Assembly (NCBI GenBank): GCA_001429255.1
Contig: LMJI01000001.1
Span: forward strand, 3,318,266 to 3,382,265
Origin: Cellulomonas sp. Root930
Lineage (GTDB): Bacteria > Actinomycetota > Actinomycetes > Actinomycetales > Cellulomonadaceae
Length of the DNA: 64,000 nt
Direction: 5' to 3'
Shown: piece after piece, positions 30,762 to 41,523 of the stretch
Numbering within the stretch: the first letter of the stretch is position 1
How the letters are laid out: every line of letters starts with the position of its first letter
Program-made: the position numbers and the translations under genes
Notes under the pieces: generated by a model
What the model was told of the DNA's origin: nothing
What the model saw: only the letters and a program-made list of their open reading frames with translations
Database searches by the model: none

Positions 30762-32074
30762 AGCTGCTCTCCCTGGTCGGCCAGCACCACGGGCTCGTCC
30801 TCGATGAGGTCGAACCACGCCGCGGCGGTGGCCACGTCCTTGTCCCCGCGCCCGGACAGGTTGATCAGCAGCACGGGGTCGTGACCGTCGTCACCGGTCC
30901 AGCCGGACAGCTCCGCGCCCAGCTGGATCGCTCCGGCCAGGGCGTGCGCCGACTCGATGGCCGGGATGATGCCCTCGGTCCGGCACAGGAGCCGGAACGC
31001 CTCCATGGCCTCGTCGTCCGTCACCGGCCGGTAGTCCGCGCGACCGATGTCGTGCAGCCACGCGTGCTCAGGCCCGACGCTCGGGTAGTCCAGGCCGGCC
31101 GAGACGGAGTGGCTGGGCAGGGTCTGGCCGTCCTCGTCCTGCAGCAGGTACGACTTGGCACCGTGCAGGACCCCGGGCTGTCCGCCCGAGAACCGCGCGG
31201 CGTGCCGGCCCGACGAGATGCCCGCCCCGCCGGCCTCGAAGCCGAACAGCCGCACCTGCGGGTCATCGAGGAACGCGTTGAAGATGCCCATCGCGTTCGA
31301 GCCACCGCCGACGCACGCGGCGACGGCGTCGGGCAGCCGGCCGATCTCCTCGAGGAGCTGGGCCCTCGCCTCCTCGCCGATGATCTTGTGGAAGTCGCGC
31401 ACCATCTCGGGGAACGGGTGCGGCCCCGTCACGGTGCCCAGCAGGTAGTGCGTCGTCTCGACGTTGGCGACCCAGTCGCGCAGCGCCTCGTTGATCGCGT
31501 CCTTGAGCGTCCGCGTGCCGATGGACACCGGGACGACCTCGGCGCCGAGCAGCTTCATGCGCGCCACGTTCAGCGCCTGCCGGCGGGTGTCCTCCTCGCC
31601 CATGTACACGACGCACTCGAGGTCGAGGAGCGCGGCCGCGGTCGCCGTCGCGACGCCGTGCTGGCCGGCGCCGGTCTCCGCGATCACGCGCGTCTTGCCC
31701 ATGCGCTTGACCAGCAGGGCCTGCCCGAGCACGTTGTTGATCTTGTGCGAGCCGGTGTGGTTGAGGTCCTCGCGCTTGAGGAACACGCGCACCCCGGGCG
31801 CCACGTGCTGGGCGAACCGCGGCACCTCGGTGAGCGGGCTCGGCCGACCGGTGTACGTGCGGTGCAGGCGGGCGAGCTCGCGGCCGAACGCCGGGTCCGT
31901 CAACGCCTTGTGGTACTCGGTGTCCAGCTCGTCGAGCGCGGCGATGAGCGCCTCCGGCACGAACCGCCCGCCGAACTCCCCGAAGTACGGTCCGGCGTGC
32001 GTGGACAGGGGGCCACCCGCCGTGGCCTCGAGCAGCTTGTCCGAGAGCGGGCCGACGGTGGGCCGACCGGTCAC
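30758..32074 (-). CDS. trpB: Tryptophan synthase beta subunit
   Basis: A 438-residue PLP enzyme joining indole and serine. The PLP lysine is in [15 protein letters not shown], and the phosphate-binding loop is [10 protein letters not shown]. The N-terminus ([16 protein letters not shown]) is the usual one. GTG 32074 overlaps the trpC stop by GTGA. The frame continues upstream without homology, so this start is well fixed. Confidence 0.97.
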   Translation of the reverse strand: MTGRPTVGPLSDKLLEATAGGPLSTHAGPYFGEFGGRFVPEALIAALDELDTEYHKALTDPAFGRELARLHRTYTGRPSPLTEVPRFAQHVAPGVRVFLKREDLNHTGSHKINNVLGQALLVKRMGKTRVIAETGAGQHGVATATAAALLDLECVVYMGEEDTRRQALNVARMKLLGAEVVPVSIGTRTLKDAINEALRDWVANVETTHYLLGTVTGPHPFPEMVRDFHKIIGEEARAQLLEEIGRLPDAVAACVGGGSNAMGIFNAFLDDPQVRLFGFEAGGAGISSGRHAARFSGGQPGVLHGAKSYLLQDEDGQTLPSHSVSAGLDYPSVGPEHAWLHDIGRADYRPVTDDEAMEAFRLLCRTEGIIPAIESAHALAGAIQLGAELSGWTGDDGHDPVLLINLSGRGDKDVATAAAWFDLIEDEPVVLADQGEQL

Positions 32075-32883
32075 TGCCGCACCGCCCGCAGGGACGGGTG
32101 CGCACCCGCGGCCACGAGGTCGGCGACCGACTCGCGCGGGGCGTCGTCCGTGACCAGCGCCTCGCCGACCAGCACCGCGTCGGCACCGGCGCGGGCATAG
32201 TCCATGACGTCGTGCGGGCCGCGCACACCGGACTCGGCGATCTTCACGATGTGCGACGGGATGGCCGGGGCCACCCGGGCGAACGTGGTGCGGTCCACCT
32301 CGAGCGAGCGCAGGTCGCGGGCGTTCACGCCGATCACGCGCGCACCGGCGTCGGCGGCGCGAGAGACCTCCTCGGCGTCGTGCACCTCGACGAGCGCGGT
32401 CATGCCCAGCGAGTGGACGCGCTCGACGAGCGACTCCAGCACGGTCTGCTCGAGCGCGGCGACGATGAGCAGCACGAGGTCGGCGCCGTGCGCGCGCGCC
32501 TCCCACACCTGGTAGGGCGTGACGATGAAGTCCTTGCGCAGGACAGGGATGTCCACCCGCGCACGGACCGCGTCCAGGTCGGCCAGCGAGCCGTGGAACC
32601 GGCGCTCCTCGGTGAGCACCGAGATGACGGCCGCGCCGCCCTTCTCGTACTCGGCGGCGAGGGCCGCGGGGTCCTTGATGGTCGCCAGTGCGCCCTTGCT
32701 GGGGCTGGACCGCTTGACCTCGGCGATCACCCGCACCGCGTCCTCCGCCCGCAGGCGACCCACGCACTCGATCGCCGACTCGCGGCGGCGCGCCCGCTCC
32801 TTGACCGTCGCGAGCGGCGTGGCCTGCTCCCGGACGGCGAGGTCCTGCCTGACTCCCGCGACGATGTCGTCCAGCACGGTCAT
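32071..32883 (-). CDS. trpC: Indole-3-glycerol-phosphate synthase
   Basis: A 270-residue TIM barrel that closes the indole ring. The signature [13 protein letters not shown] is near residue 50 and [15 protein letters not shown] near 110, with [13 protein letters not shown] in the phosphate-binding part. The ATG at 32883 is the start giving the family N-terminus [11 protein letters not shown]. It heads the trpC-trpB-trpA-lgt block. About 65 nt upstream a TACGAT could be its -10, giving a leader without a Trp-rich peptide. Confidence 0.95.
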   Translation of the reverse strand: MTVLDDIVAGVRQDLAVREQATPLATVKERARRRESAIECVGRLRAEDAVRVIAEVKRSSPSKGALATIKDPAALAAEYEKGGAAVISVLTEERRFHGSLADLDAVRARVDIPVLRKDFIVTPYQVWEARAHGADLVLLIVAALEQTVLESLVERVHSLGMTALVEVHDAEEVSRAADAGARVIGVNARDLRSLEVDRTTFARVAPAIPSHIVKIAESGVRGPHDVMDYARAGADAVLVGEALVTDDAPRESVADLVAAGAHPSLRAVRQ

Positions 32884-33019
32884 CGACAACTCACCTTCTC
32901 CCCCGGTCGATTCCGGACCACTCTGCTCGATACCGAACGCGGTTGTGGCCCTGCGCCACATCGTAGGGCGGTCCGGGAGTGACCCCGACCACAGGCCGCG
33001 TACTGGACATCCCCGTCCG

Positions 33020-33493
33020 TCAGGGCGCCAGCCACGGCGCGAGCGCCGGCACGTTGCGCAGCACCCCGAACACGACGATCACCACCAGGAACGCCCACGC
33101 GGCCCAGGCCGGCGCCGGTCGCACCGGGCGTCCCTGGGCGCGGAGCACCACCAGCCGACCCCAGAGCGCGACCACCACGGGGACGGCGAGCACCCAGAGC
33201 GGGTTCATCGACCACGCCCCCGCGAGGTCGCCGTGCGCGAGGTCGTGCGTCGCGCGGAGGCCACCGCACGCCGGGCACCACAGACCGGTGAGCGTGTACA
33301 GGGGGCACACGCCGTAGCTGCCGGTGGCGTGCGGGTCCCGCACCGCGAGGACGACGGTCGCCGCGACGGCGACGGCCCCGGCGACGAGCGGACCGCGCAC
33401 CGACGCACGACGGCCCGCCGCCGCCGGCGCGAGTGCGTCGGTCGGGGGCGGGCCGGTCGGCTGAGGCGGCGGACCGTCGTCGACGGTCGTCAC
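33020..33493 (-). CDS. DUF2752 family membrane protein
   Basis: A 157-residue protein with a Pro-rich, probably disordered first 30 residues and about three membrane helices. The family motif [17 protein letters not shown] (two cysteines and a histidine-aspartate pair) is intact near residue 88. Function of the family is not known. GTG 33493 sits one base after the stop of the DUF4190 gene, indicating coupled translation. Confidence 0.85.
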   Translation of the reverse strand: MTTVDDGPPPQPTGPPPTDALAPAAAGRRASVRGPLVAGAVAVAATVVLAVRDPHATGSYGVCPLYTLTGLWCPACGGLRATHDLAHGDLAGAWSMNPLWVLAVPVVVALWGRLVVLRAQGRPVRPAPAWAAWAFLVVIVVFGVLRNVPALAPWLAP

Positions 33494-33494
33494 G

Positions 33495-34013
33495 TCAGTT
33501 CGAGTAGGTGTAGTTGTCGTTGAACCCTTCGCGGAAGTCCGCGTTCGAGAAGAGCACGGCGAACAGGATGATCCCGAGGATCGACAGCACGATCGCGATC
33601 CACCCCAGGATGATGCCCGCGGTGGCCATGCCACCGTTGTTGGCCTCGCCGCGGGCGACGGCCTTCTTGGCGTTGTTGCCGACGATCACCGCGGGGATGC
33701 CGGTGAACAGACCGCACGACAGCACGAACGACACGATGCCGAGGACCAGCGACCAGACCGCGAGGCTGTTCTTCGGGTAGACGTACCCGCCGCCGTATCC
33801 CGGGGCGGGCTGCTGGTAGCCGGGAGCCGAGCCGTACGGCGTGGCAGCGGGGTACTGCGGCGTGCCTCCGGCCGCCGGGTACGGCGCGGACGGGTACTGC
33901 GGCTGCGGAGGGGGCGGGGGCGCTGCCGGGTACTGCGGCACCCCGGTCGGGTCCTGCGGCGGCTGCGGCTCTCCGCTGCCGTACGGGTTCTGCGGCTCGT
34001 TGGGGGTCGACAT
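33495..34013 (-). CDS. DUF4190-domain membrane protein with Pro/Tyr-rich N-terminus
   Basis: A 172-residue protein. The first 75 residues are a low-complexity region rich in Pro, Gln, Tyr and Gly (repeats such as PQYP and GTPQYPAA). Two membrane helices follow (about 82-108 and 128-155) with the DUF4190 layout LAVWSLVLGIVSFVLSCGLF and GIILGWIAIVLSILGII. Such proteins are common in actinobacterial membranes; their role is not known. It lies between HGxxPAAW and DUF2752 genes. Confidence 0.83.
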   Translation of the reverse strand: MSTPNEPQNPYGSGEPQPPQDPTGVPQYPAAPPPPPQPQYPSAPYPAAGGTPQYPAATPYGSAPGYQQPAPGYGGGYVYPKNSLAVWSLVLGIVSFVLSCGLFTGIPAVIVGNNAKKAVARGEANNGGMATAGIILGWIAIVLSILGIILFAVLFSNADFREGFNDNYTYSN

Positions 34014-34071
34014 CGGTCCTCCTGGGTCGCGGGCGCCATCCGCTTCCCGGGTGGCGGTGGAACGAGGCGGG

Positions 34072-34377
34072 TCAGTGCCCGCCGGTGCGTGCCTGCCGGG
34101 CCTGCGTCTTGGCGCCGCCCTGGCCGTGGCCGGAGGCCTGCAGCACCTTGCCGCCGATCAGCACGAGGGCGACCAGGGCGATGCCGACCCAGAACAGCCA
34201 CACCAGCGCGAACAGCACGCCGAGGGCGGCGACGACGAACGCGATCACCACGCCGTACGTGGTGAACCACGCGGCGAGCGTCTTGCCGTGGTTGGTCGGT
34301 GCGGCCGTCGGCGGCAGGTGCATCGCCTCGGTCGTCGTGGCGTTCTGTGCGCGGTGCGCCAGGGTGTCGTCAGCCAT
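34072..34377 (-). CDS. HGxxPAAW-family small membrane protein
   Basis: A 101-residue protein with the motif HGKTLAAW near residue 30 and two membrane helices (about 37-60 and 62-80). This actinobacterial family is typically found next to trp genes, as it is here, but has no known biochemical role. In this copy the motif lacks the proline (HGxxLAAW). The C-terminus is polar with several Gln and His residues. Confidence 0.8.
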   Translation of the reverse strand: MADDTLAHRAQNATTTEAMHLPPTAAPTNHGKTLAAWFTTYGVVIAFVVAALGVLFALVWLFWVGIALVALVLIGGKVLQASGHGQGGAKTQARQARTGGH

Positions 34378-34468
34378 CAGTGGGTGCCTTCCGTGCTCGG
34401 TTCTGCGCTCAACCCTATCCGACCAGCGGGACGTCGCCCGGCACGGGACGGACGAGTCGGACCGCACG

Positions 34469-35059
34469 TCAGGACGGGTCGTCGCCCCTGGTGAGAGCGT
34501 CCCAGTCGGACCGCTCGTCGGGTGTGGTCGGCGACGCCGCGTCGGCGACGTTCTCGTGCCTCCGCGACGGTCCGGACCACGCACGGGACGCGACGACGAG
34601 CCACACCCCGGCGAGGACGTCGAGCACCCCCACCGCGACGGCGAGCCAGGGCCAGACGCTGGTCGTCACCGGGCCGGCGAGCTTGCCCACGCCGGTCTCC
34701 ACCGCGACGACGGGGATCACCGCCGCCTCCGGGTCCCCGAGCACGCCGAGGGTGGTCCCGACGACGAGCACCCCGCACGCGACGACGACGGCCGCCACCA
34801 CCCAGCGCCCGGCGCGACCGACCAGCCCCACGGCGGCCACCGCGGCGAGGATCGCGACCGAGGCCGCGAGGACCGCGGGTGCCACCTGGGAGCCCGCGGC
34901 CTGCACGGTCACGGTGCCCTGCAGCGCGGTCGTGCCGGTCGTCGTGAACCACGTGGGCACGGCGACCAGGGCGGTCAGGCCGGCGAGCAGGAGCAGCAGC
35001 CCGGCGGCGCGGCCACGCCCCGATCGACGCGGCCGGGCGGCGTGCGCCGGAACCGTCAC
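34469..35059 (-). CDS. Tryptophan-biosynthesis-associated membrane protein (TIGR02234-like)
   Basis: A 196-residue protein with four hydrophobic segments (about 17-37, 62-80, 86-108 and 137-160) and a polar C-terminal tail. It directly follows trpE, with its GTG start overlapping the trpE stop (GTGA), which is the classic actinobacterial position of the Trp_oprn_chp family. The extracytoplasmic loop after helix 1 holds VPTWFTTTG, a pattern seen in that family. A role in Trp or precursor transport has been suggested by position only. Confidence 0.82.
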   Translation of the reverse strand: MTVPAHAARPRRSGRGRAAGLLLLLAGLTALVAVPTWFTTTGTTALQGTVTVQAAGSQVAPAVLAASVAILAAVAAVGLVGRAGRWVVAAVVVACGVLVVGTTLGVLGDPEAAVIPVVAVETGVGKLAGPVTTSVWPWLAVAVGVLDVLAGVWLVVASRAWSGPSRRHENVADAASPTTPDERSDWDALTRGDDPS

Positions 35060-36624
35060 GCGCCCGCCCGCCGCAGCCGGGAGGCGATCTGCACCGCCCG
35101 GACGGCCGCGGCGGCCTTGTTGCGCGACTCCTCGTACTCGAGCGCCGGCACCGAGTCCGCGACGATCCCGCCGCCCGCCTGGACGCTCGCGCGCCCGTCC
35201 CGGATCAGCGCGGTCCGGATGGCGATCGCCATGTCCATGTCCCCGGCGAAGTCGAAGTACCCCACGGTGCCGCCGTAGATGCCGCGGCGGGCCGGCTCGA
35301 TCTCGTCGATGAGCGCGATCGCGCGCGGCTTCGGAGCGCCCGAGAGGGTGCCCGCCGGGAACGTGGCGACGAGCGTCTGCAGGGCGGTCGCGCCCTCGCG
35401 CAGCCGACCGACGACGGTCGAGCAGATGTGCATGATGTGCGAGTAGCGCTTGACCGCCATGAACTCGACGACCTCGACGCTCGCCGGCTCGCACACCTTG
35501 ACCAGGTCGTTGCGGGACAGGTCGACCAGCATGATGTGCTCGGCCCGCTCCTTGGGGTCGGCGAGGACCTCGTCCTGCAGGCGGCGGTCCTCGTCGGGGG
35601 TGGCGCCGCGGGGGCGCGACCCGGCGATGGGGAACGTGACGACCCGCCCCGACGTGACCTTCACCAGCGTCTCCGGGCTGGAGCCCACGACGGCGAAGTC
35701 CCGCCCGTCGGCGTCCTGGAGCTGCAGGTAGTACATGTACGGGCTCGGGTTGATGGTGCGCAGGACCCGGTAGACGTCGAGCGGCTCCGCCGGGCAGTCC
35801 AGGTCCAGCCGCTGCGAGATGACCACCTGGAACACGTCGCCCTCGTGGATGGCCTCCTGGCCGGTACGCACCGCGGCCTCGAACTCCGGGCGCGTGGTCC
35901 GGAACGAGAGCTCGGGCTCGGCGACGTCCGCCAGCACCGCGACGGCCGACTCGGCGGGCTGCAGCAGCGCCGCCTCCATCGCGTCGATCCGGGCGACCGC
36001 GTCCGCGTGCGCGTCGTCCACGCGCTCGTCGGTGTCGTCGAAGTTGATGGCGTTGGCGATCAGCCAGACCGAGCCGTCGTGGTGGTCGACGACCGCGAGG
36101 TCGGTGGCCAGCAGGAGCGTGAGCTCCGGGACGCCCAGCTCGTCCGGGGCGTTCGCGGGCAGGGTCGGCTCCCAGTGCCGCACGATGTCCCACCCGAGCG
36201 CGCCGACCAGCCCGCTGGTCAGGGGCGGCAGGCCCGCGATCGACGGGGTGCGCAGCGCGTCGAGCGTGCGCTCCAGCACGTCCAGGGCGTCGCCCTCGGT
36301 CGGGACCCCGACCGGGACGTCCCCGACCCAGACCGCCGAGCCGTCCCGGACGGTCAGCGTGGCGCGCGACCGCACGCCCACGAACGAGTAGCGGTCCCAG
36401 CTCCCGTCGGCCTCGGCCGACTCGAGGATGAACGTCCCCGGCCGCCCGGCGGCGAGCGTGCGGTACAGCCCGACGGGCGTCACGTCGTCCGCGAGCAGGC
36501 GCCGCACCACAGGGACGACCCGACGGCCGCGCGCGAGCCCGCGGAAGGCCTCGAGCGACGGCCACGTGGTCCCCCAGGGAACCACGGCGACGGCGACGTC
36601 GGTCGGGACGGCGGGGGCGGTCAC
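35056..36624 (-). CDS. trpE: Anthranilate synthase component I
   Basis: A 522-residue enzyme making anthranilate from chorismate with ammonia from TrpG. The feedback-inhibition site motifs [16 protein letters not shown] and [11 protein letters not shown] are intact, so Trp inhibition is expected. Chorismate-binding blocks include [28 protein letters not shown] and [14 protein letters not shown] 36624 overlaps the hisI stop and has GGAGGA upstream. The TrpG partner and trpD are not in this window. Confidence 0.96.
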   Translation of the reverse strand: MTAPAVPTDVAVAVVPWGTTWPSLEAFRGLARGRRVVPVVRRLLADDVTPVGLYRTLAAGRPGTFILESAEADGSWDRYSFVGVRSRATLTVRDGSAVWVGDVPVGVPTEGDALDVLERTLDALRTPSIAGLPPLTSGLVGALGWDIVRHWEPTLPANAPDELGVPELTLLLATDLAVVDHHDGSVWLIANAINFDDTDERVDDAHADAVARIDAMEAALLQPAESAVAVLADVAEPELSFRTTRPEFEAAVRTGQEAIHEGDVFQVVISQRLDLDCPAEPLDVYRVLRTINPSPYMYYLQLQDADGRDFAVVGSSPETLVKVTSGRVVTFPIAGSRPRGATPDEDRRLQDEVLADPKERAEHIMLVDLSRNDLVKVCEPASVEVVEFMAVKRYSHIMHICSTVVGRLREGATALQTLVATFPAGTLSGAPKPRAIALIDEIEPARRGIYGGTVGYFDFAGDMDMAIAIRTALIRDGRASVQAGGGIVADSVPALEYEESRNKAAAAVRAVQIASRLRRAGA

Positions 36625-37022
36625 AGGGGTCCTCCGGTCTCGGTGGGGCGGGCTCCGACGACGACGGGCAGCGGGCCGCCCGCCTCGAAGCACGTGCGGG
36701 CGCCGGTGTGGCAGGCGGCGCCCACCTGGTCCACCTCGACCAGCAGCGCGTCCCCGTCGCAGTCGACGCTCACGGACTTCACGAACTGCGCGTGCCCGGA
36801 CGTGTCGCCCTTGCGCCAGTACTCCTGGCGCGACCGGCTCCAGAACACGACCCGGCCGGTGGTGAGCGTGCGGCGCAGCGCCTCGTCGTCCATCCAGCCG
36901 AGCATGAGGACCTCGCGCGAGTCGTGCTGCTGCACGATCGCCGCCACCAGGCCGTGGTCGTCGCGCTTCAGGCGCTCGGCGACGGCGGGATCGAGGAGGG
37001 GTTCGGTGGGGCTGGAAGGCAC
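36621..37022 (-). CDS. hisI: Phosphoribosyl-AMP cyclohydrolase
   Basis: A 133-residue enzyme for the third step of histidine synthesis. The Zn and substrate motifs are [13 protein letters not shown] and [10 protein letters not shown], and [14 protein letters not shown] is near the N-terminus. It starts at GTG 37022 and overlaps trpE by GTGA. No fused HisE domain is present. Confidence 0.95.
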   Translation of the reverse strand: MPSSPTEPLLDPAVAERLKRDDHGLVAAIVQQHDSREVLMLGWMDDEALRRTLTTGRVVFWSRSRQEYWRKGDTSGHAQFVKSVSVDCDGDALLVEVDQVGAACHTGARTCFEAGGPLPVVVGARPTETGGPL

Positions 37023-37074
37023 GTCCCGATCCTGCCACGCAGCAGCGACGGGCACGGACCCGTCCACCGCCCGG

Positions 37075-38895
37075 TCACCGGGTCTGCGACACCCAGGCGG
37101 CGTGCATCGCCGCGTAGTGGCCGTCGCGCGCGACGAGGTCGTCGTGGTGCCCGACCTCCACCACACGGCCCGCGTCGACCACGACGACCGTGTCCGCCGC
37201 CTCGGCCGTGGACAGCCGGTGCGCGATGGTCAGCGTGCTGCGGCCGCGCGTGAGCGAGTCGAGGGCGCGCGCGATCCGGACCTCGGTGGCCGGGTCGACC
37301 GCGGAGGTCGCCTCGTCGAGCAGCAGGAGGTCCGCCTCGGCCAGGTAGGCGCGTGCGAGGGCCACGAGCTGTCGCTCGCCCGCCGACAGCGACTCGCCGC
37401 GCTGGCCGACCGGGGTGTCGAGGCCGTCGGCGAGCTCGTCCACCCAGCCGTCCAGACCGAGCGCCTCGACCGCCGCACGGATCCGCACGTCGTCGTCCTG
37501 CGCGGCCGTCGTCCCGTCCTCGTGCCGGAGCCCGTACGCCACGTTCTGCGCGAGCGTGCCGTCGAACAGGAACCCCTCCTGCGGCACGAGGACGACCCGG
37601 CGTCGCAGGTCCGCGACGGGGATGTCGCGCAGGTCCACCCCGTCGAGAAGCACGGAGCCGCTGGTCGGGTCCATGAACCGCGCCACCAGCTTGGCGATGG
37701 TGGTCTTGCCCGAGCCGGTCGCCCCGACGACCGCCACCGACGCGCCCGCGGGGATCGCGACGTCCACGCCCCGCAGCACCGGCGGGCCGTCCGGGTAGGC
37801 GAACCCGACGTCGCGCAGCTCGACGTGCGCGGGGCCACGAGGGCTGGGCACGCCCGAGGTGCCGGGGTCGACCACCTCGATCGGTGTCTCCAGCACGCCG
37901 AGCACCCGGCGCCACCCCGCGACGGCGTTCTGCAGCTCGTTGAGGATCTCGGTCGCCATCTGCACGGGTCCGGTGAACAGCTGGACGAGGAACAGGAACG
38001 CGAGCAGCCGCCCGACGGACATCTCGCCGGCGATGCCCAGGTAGGTGCCGGCGACGACCACCAGCGCGAGGACCAGGTTCGCCACGAGCACGCCGCTGGA
38101 GAACACCGCGGCGACCAGGTTCTGCGCGCGGACCATCGACGCGCGGGTGGCGCCGATCGCCGCGTCGATCCGGCGCTGCGTACGCCCGGCCACGCCGTAC
38201 GAGCGGATCGTCTCGGCGCCGACGACGGCCTCCGAGATGGAGCCCAGCATCGCGCCGACGCGTTCCCGCACCGCGGTGTAGCGCGCGTTGACCCGCTTCT
38301 GCAGCGGCTGCAGCACCAGGAACAGGGGGACGAAGCCCGCCCACACGATCAGGGTCAGCTGCCAGGAGTAGACCGCCATGAGCACGGTCGCCACGGCGAT
38401 CTGCAGGACCGAGACGAGCAGCATGATGCCGCCCCACTGGACGAACAGCGAGATCGTGTCGACGTCCGACGTCACGCGCGAGACCAGCGACCCGCGTCGC
38501 TCGGTGTTCTGCGTGAGCACCGACAGGTCGTGGACGTGCCGGAACGCGCGGGTGCGCAGCGCGAGGAGACCGCTCTCGCTCGAGCGGAAGAGCCGCACGT
38601 TGACGTAGGCCGAGCACACCGCGCCGAGCAGCAGTCCCAGCGCCGCCAGGCCGGCGAGCGCCACGACGCGCGGCACGTCCGGTCCACCGTCGGCGAGGAT
38701 CCCGGTGTCTACCGTCTGCTGCACGGCGATGGGCACGAGCACGCGGCCGATCGACGCGATGACGGCGAGCAGCACCGTGAGCTGCCAGCCGACCAGCAGC
38801 TGCGGGGAGACCTGGATCCCGCGACGCAGCGTCGCCAGCACCCCGAGGGTGCTGGCCGGTGCGAGGCGGTGGTCCGTGCTCTGCTGCTCGCTCAT
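37075..38895 (-). CDS. ABC exporter half-transporter, catalytic partner
   Basis: A 606-residue fusion of six membrane helices (about 40-310) and an ATPase domain. Walker A is GATGSGKTT, Walker [13 protein letters not shown] with the catalytic Glu, but the signature is LSAGERQ rather than LSGGQ. Its ATG overlaps the stop of the next half-transporter, so both are made together. The pair fits a heterodimeric exporter with one degenerate site: this subunit gives the poor signature, the other the poor Walker B. Substrate unknown. Confidence 0.9.
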   Translation of the reverse strand: MSEQQSTDHRLAPASTLGVLATLRRGIQVSPQLLVGWQLTVLLAVIASIGRVLVPIAVQQTVDTGILADGGPDVPRVVALAGLAALGLLLGAVCSAYVNVRLFRSSESGLLALRTRAFRHVHDLSVLTQNTERRGSLVSRVTSDVDTISLFVQWGGIMLLVSVLQIAVATVLMAVYSWQLTLIVWAGFVPLFLVLQPLQKRVNARYTAVRERVGAMLGSISEAVVGAETIRSYGVAGRTQRRIDAAIGATRASMVRAQNLVAAVFSSGVLVANLVLALVVVAGTYLGIAGEMSVGRLLAFLFLVQLFTGPVQMATEILNELQNAVAGWRRVLGVLETPIEVVDPGTSGVPSPRGPAHVELRDVGFAYPDGPPVLRGVDVAIPAGASVAVVGATGSGKTTIAKLVARFMDPTSGSVLLDGVDLRDIPVADLRRRVVLVPQEGFLFDGTLAQNVAYGLRHEDGTTAAQDDDVRIRAAVEALGLDGWVDELADGLDTPVGQRGESLSAGERQLVALARAYLAEADLLLLDEATSAVDPATEVRIARALDSLTRGRSTLTIAHRLSTAEAADTVVVVDAGRVVEVGHHDDLVARDGHYAAMHAAWVSQTR

Positions 38896-40772
38896 GCCCG
38901 GTCCTCCGCGACCTCGAGGGCCTCCTCGTCCGCGACCTCCGCCGCGCGACGCGCCGTCTCCTGCTCGTAGGCCGTCGCCAGCTCGCGGTAGCCCGGGTCG
39001 CGCTCCAGCAGCTCGTCGTGCGTCCCGCGGTCGATCACGCGGCCACCGTCGACGTGCACCACCTCGTCGGCCAGCAGCACGGACGACATGCGGTAGGCGA
39101 CCAGGAGCACCGTGGGGCTCGCCGCGTCGCCGTCGCCGCGCAGGCCGCGCAGGATCGCCTGCTCGATGCGCGGGTCGACGGCGGAGGTCGCGTCGTCCAG
39201 GACGAGGACGGCCGGGTTCCTGACCAGCGCGCGGGCGAGCGCGAGGCGCTGCCGCTGGCCGCCGGAGAGGTTGGCACCGCGCTCCCCGAGCGGGGCGTCC
39301 AGCCCACCGGGCAGCGCGCGGACGACGTCGTCGACCCGGGCCAGGTGCAGCGCGGCCCAGACGGCGTCGTCGTCCGGGGACCCGGGCTCGCCGTCGTCGG
39401 CCAGCGTCACGTTGGAGCGCACGGTGTCCTCGAACACGAAGGTGGACTGCGAGACGAGGGCCACGTGCCGCGCGAGGTCGGCGGGGCGGACGTCGCGCAG
39501 GTCGAGGCCGTCGACGTGCACCGACCCGTGCGACGGGTCGTAGAGCCGGTTCACCAGCGACACGAGCGTCGTCTTGCCGGCGCCGGTCGGTCCGACCACC
39601 GCGATCGTGCGGCCCGCGGGCACGTCGAGATCGATCTCGTGCAGCAGCTCCAGGTCCCCGCCGCCGGGCAGCGGGACCGAACGGCCCACGTCCCGCAGCT
39701 CGACACGCGCTCCCCCGGACGGCGCCCACGGTGTGGTCCCCACGCTCAGGGCCCCGTGCGAGTCGATGACGCGGGCGATCCGGTCGTAGCCGACGAGCGC
39801 GCGCGGCAGCTCACCGAGCACCCAGCCGAAGGCGCGGACCGGCACCGCGAGCAGGGTGAGCAGGTACGCGGCCGCGACCACGTCCCCGGTGTCCACCCGC
39901 CCGGCGCGGATCTGCACCGTGCCCACGACCAGCACGAGCAGGGTGCCGAGGCTGGGGAGCAGGTCGATCACGGGGTCGAACAGCGCGCGCACGACGCCCA
40001 CGCGCACGTTGGCGTCCCGCAGCTGCGCGGCCCGCTCCGCGAACCGGGCCTCCTCCCGTGCCTCCGTGCCGAGCGACGTGACCAGCACAGCCGCCTCGAA
40101 GCTCTCGTGCGCGATGTCCGCCACGTCGGCGCGCAGCTGCTGCGCGCGGATCGCCGCCGGCGACATCCGGTTCTGGAACACCACGTTGGCGATGACCGCC
40201 AGCGGCAGCACCACCAGCGCCGCCAGCGCGAGCCAGACGTCGGTGCGCAGCAGCTCGACGGTGGCCACGACGAGCATCACCACGACGCCGATCGCGAAGG
40301 GCAGCGGGTTGAAGATCGATGTCGCGGCCTCGACGTCGGCGCTGGCGTTCGACAGGAGCTGGCCGGTCGGGTGCTGCCGGTGCCACGACATGGGCAGGCG
40401 CAGGTACTGCCGCGTCACCGCCGCGCGGTGGTCCTCCTGGATCAGGGCGTACCCCTTGCCGGCGAACATGCGCCGTCCGGCGACCGTCACCGCGAGCGTC
40501 ACGGCGACGAGGGCGATCGCGAGGCCCGCCAGCCAGATCCGGTCGCGCGCCTGCGCCGATCCCGCCAGCGCGGGGACGACCACCTGGTCCGTCACCGCGC
40601 CGAGCACACGACTCACCACCACCGTGAGCACCCCGAAGATCGCAGACGTGCCGATGGCCAGGGCGTACGTGCCGGGATGGGCGCGCATCCCCCGGCCGAT
40701 CAGCTGGAACGCCCGACGAGGGACGGAGCCGGTGAGTGCCACCGACCGCGGTGACGCGTCTCGCGAGGGCAC
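38892..40772 (-). CDS. ABC exporter half-transporter, degenerate-site partner
   Basis: A 626-residue protein with six membrane helices and an ATPase domain. Walker A is GPTGAGKTT and the signature is a perfect LSGGQRQRLALARAL. Walker B is VLVLDDATSAVD, with Asp in place of the catalytic Glu. That change is typical of the non-hydrolysing site in heterodimeric exporters. The C-terminus is Glu-rich (VADEEALEVAED). The start GTG 40772 has GGAAGG upstream. It precedes the catalytic partner. Confidence 0.9.
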   Translation of the reverse strand: MPSRDASPRSVALTGSVPRRAFQLIGRGMRAHPGTYALAIGTSAIFGVLTVVVSRVLGAVTDQVVVPALAGSAQARDRIWLAGLAIALVAVTLAVTVAGRRMFAGKGYALIQEDHRAAVTRQYLRLPMSWHRQHPTGQLLSNASADVEAATSIFNPLPFAIGVVVMLVVATVELLRTDVWLALAALVVLPLAVIANVVFQNRMSPAAIRAQQLRADVADIAHESFEAAVLVTSLGTEAREEARFAERAAQLRDANVRVGVVRALFDPVIDLLPSLGTLLVLVVGTVQIRAGRVDTGDVVAAAYLLTLLAVPVRAFGWVLGELPRALVGYDRIARVIDSHGALSVGTTPWAPSGGARVELRDVGRSVPLPGGGDLELLHEIDLDVPAGRTIAVVGPTGAGKTTLVSLVNRLYDPSHGSVHVDGLDLRDVRPADLARHVALVSQSTFVFEDTVRSNVTLADDGEPGSPDDDAVWAALHLARVDDVVRALPGGLDAPLGERGANLSGGQRQRLALARALVRNPAVLVLDDATSAVDPRIEQAILRGLRGDGDAASPTVLLVAYRMSSVLLADEVVHVDGGRVIDRGTHDELLERDPGYRELATAYEQETARRAAEVADEEALEVAEDRA

Positions 40773-40875
40773 GACAGGACCTTCCGTGGAGCTGTGGGGG
40801 TGCCGTCATCCTCTCACGAGGGTGCGAGCGCTTACCCGTCACGCGGCGCCCCCGCTCGCGTGCGATCCTGCGGGG

Positions 40876-41523
40876 ATGACCTGGCACGAGATCGAACGCG
40901 AGCAGCTCGCGCAGGCCCTCCGCGACGTCACCCCCGACGCACCGACGCTCTGTGAGGGCTGGCAGGCGCGCCACCTCGCCGCGCACGTGGTGCTGCGGGA
41001 GCGCAACCCCGTCGTCGGTGCGGGGATCGCCGTGCCCGCCCTCGCGGCGCTCGCCGAGCGCAGGATCGCGGCGCTCGCCGAGCAGGCGACGACCGAGGGT
41101 TCGTACCGCGACCTGGTGGCCCGCGTGGCCGACCGCCCGGCGGCGTGGCACCCGGCCGCCTGGGTCGCCGACACCAGGAACGTCATCGAGTTCTTCGTGC
41201 ACACCGAGGACGTGCGCCGGGGCGCTGGACCTGTGGCGGCGCGTGAGGTCGACACCGACCTCGTCGAAGCCCTGTGGAGCCAGCTCAAGCGCACAGGAGG
41301 GCTGCGCCTGCGCAAGGTCCCGGTGGGCGTCGTCCTCGTCCGCGGCGACGGCGTCCGCCACCACCTGCGCTCCCCGAAGGGAGATCACGGCACCGTCGTG
41401 GTCCACGGCGAGGTCGGCGAGCTCGCGCTCTACCTGTTCGGGCGCGGGGCCGCCGCCGACATCGCGATCGACGGTGAGCGCACCGACGTCGCGACGATCG
41501 AGAAGGTCCTGCCCTCGCGCTAG
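40876..41523 (+). CDS. TIGR03085 family (maleylpyruvate isomerase/DinB-like) protein
   Basis: A 215-residue protein. The N-terminal four-helix domain has LCEGWQARHLAAHVVLRERN and FFVHTEDVRRG, matching the actinobacterial TIGR03085 family related to mycothiol-dependent maleylpyruvate isomerase. A C-terminal domain (from about 140) completes it. Histidines at conserved positions suggest metal binding. ATG 40876 is 6 nt after GATCCT, close to the leaderless pattern. Its TAG shares CTAG with the convergent FKBP gene. Confidence 0.83.
   Translation: MTWHEIEREQLAQALRDVTPDAPTLCEGWQARHLAAHVVLRERNPVVGAGIAVPALAALAERRIAALAEQATTEGSYRDLVARVADRPAAWHPAAWVADTRNVIEFFVHTEDVRRGAGPVAAREVDTDLVEALWSQLKRTGGLRLRKVPVGVVLVRGDGVRHHLRSPKGDHGTVVVHGEVGELALYLFGRGAAADIAIDGERTDVATIEKVLPSR

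Noticed and set aside
32884..32961. Possible Trp leader peptide upstream of trpC
   Set aside because: The short frame contains a single Trp codon and no paired terminator/antiterminator structure is apparent.
35428..38970. Plus-strand frame of about 1180 codons opposite trpE, hisI and an ABC gene
   Set aside because: Shadow frame over three well-supported genes on the other strand.
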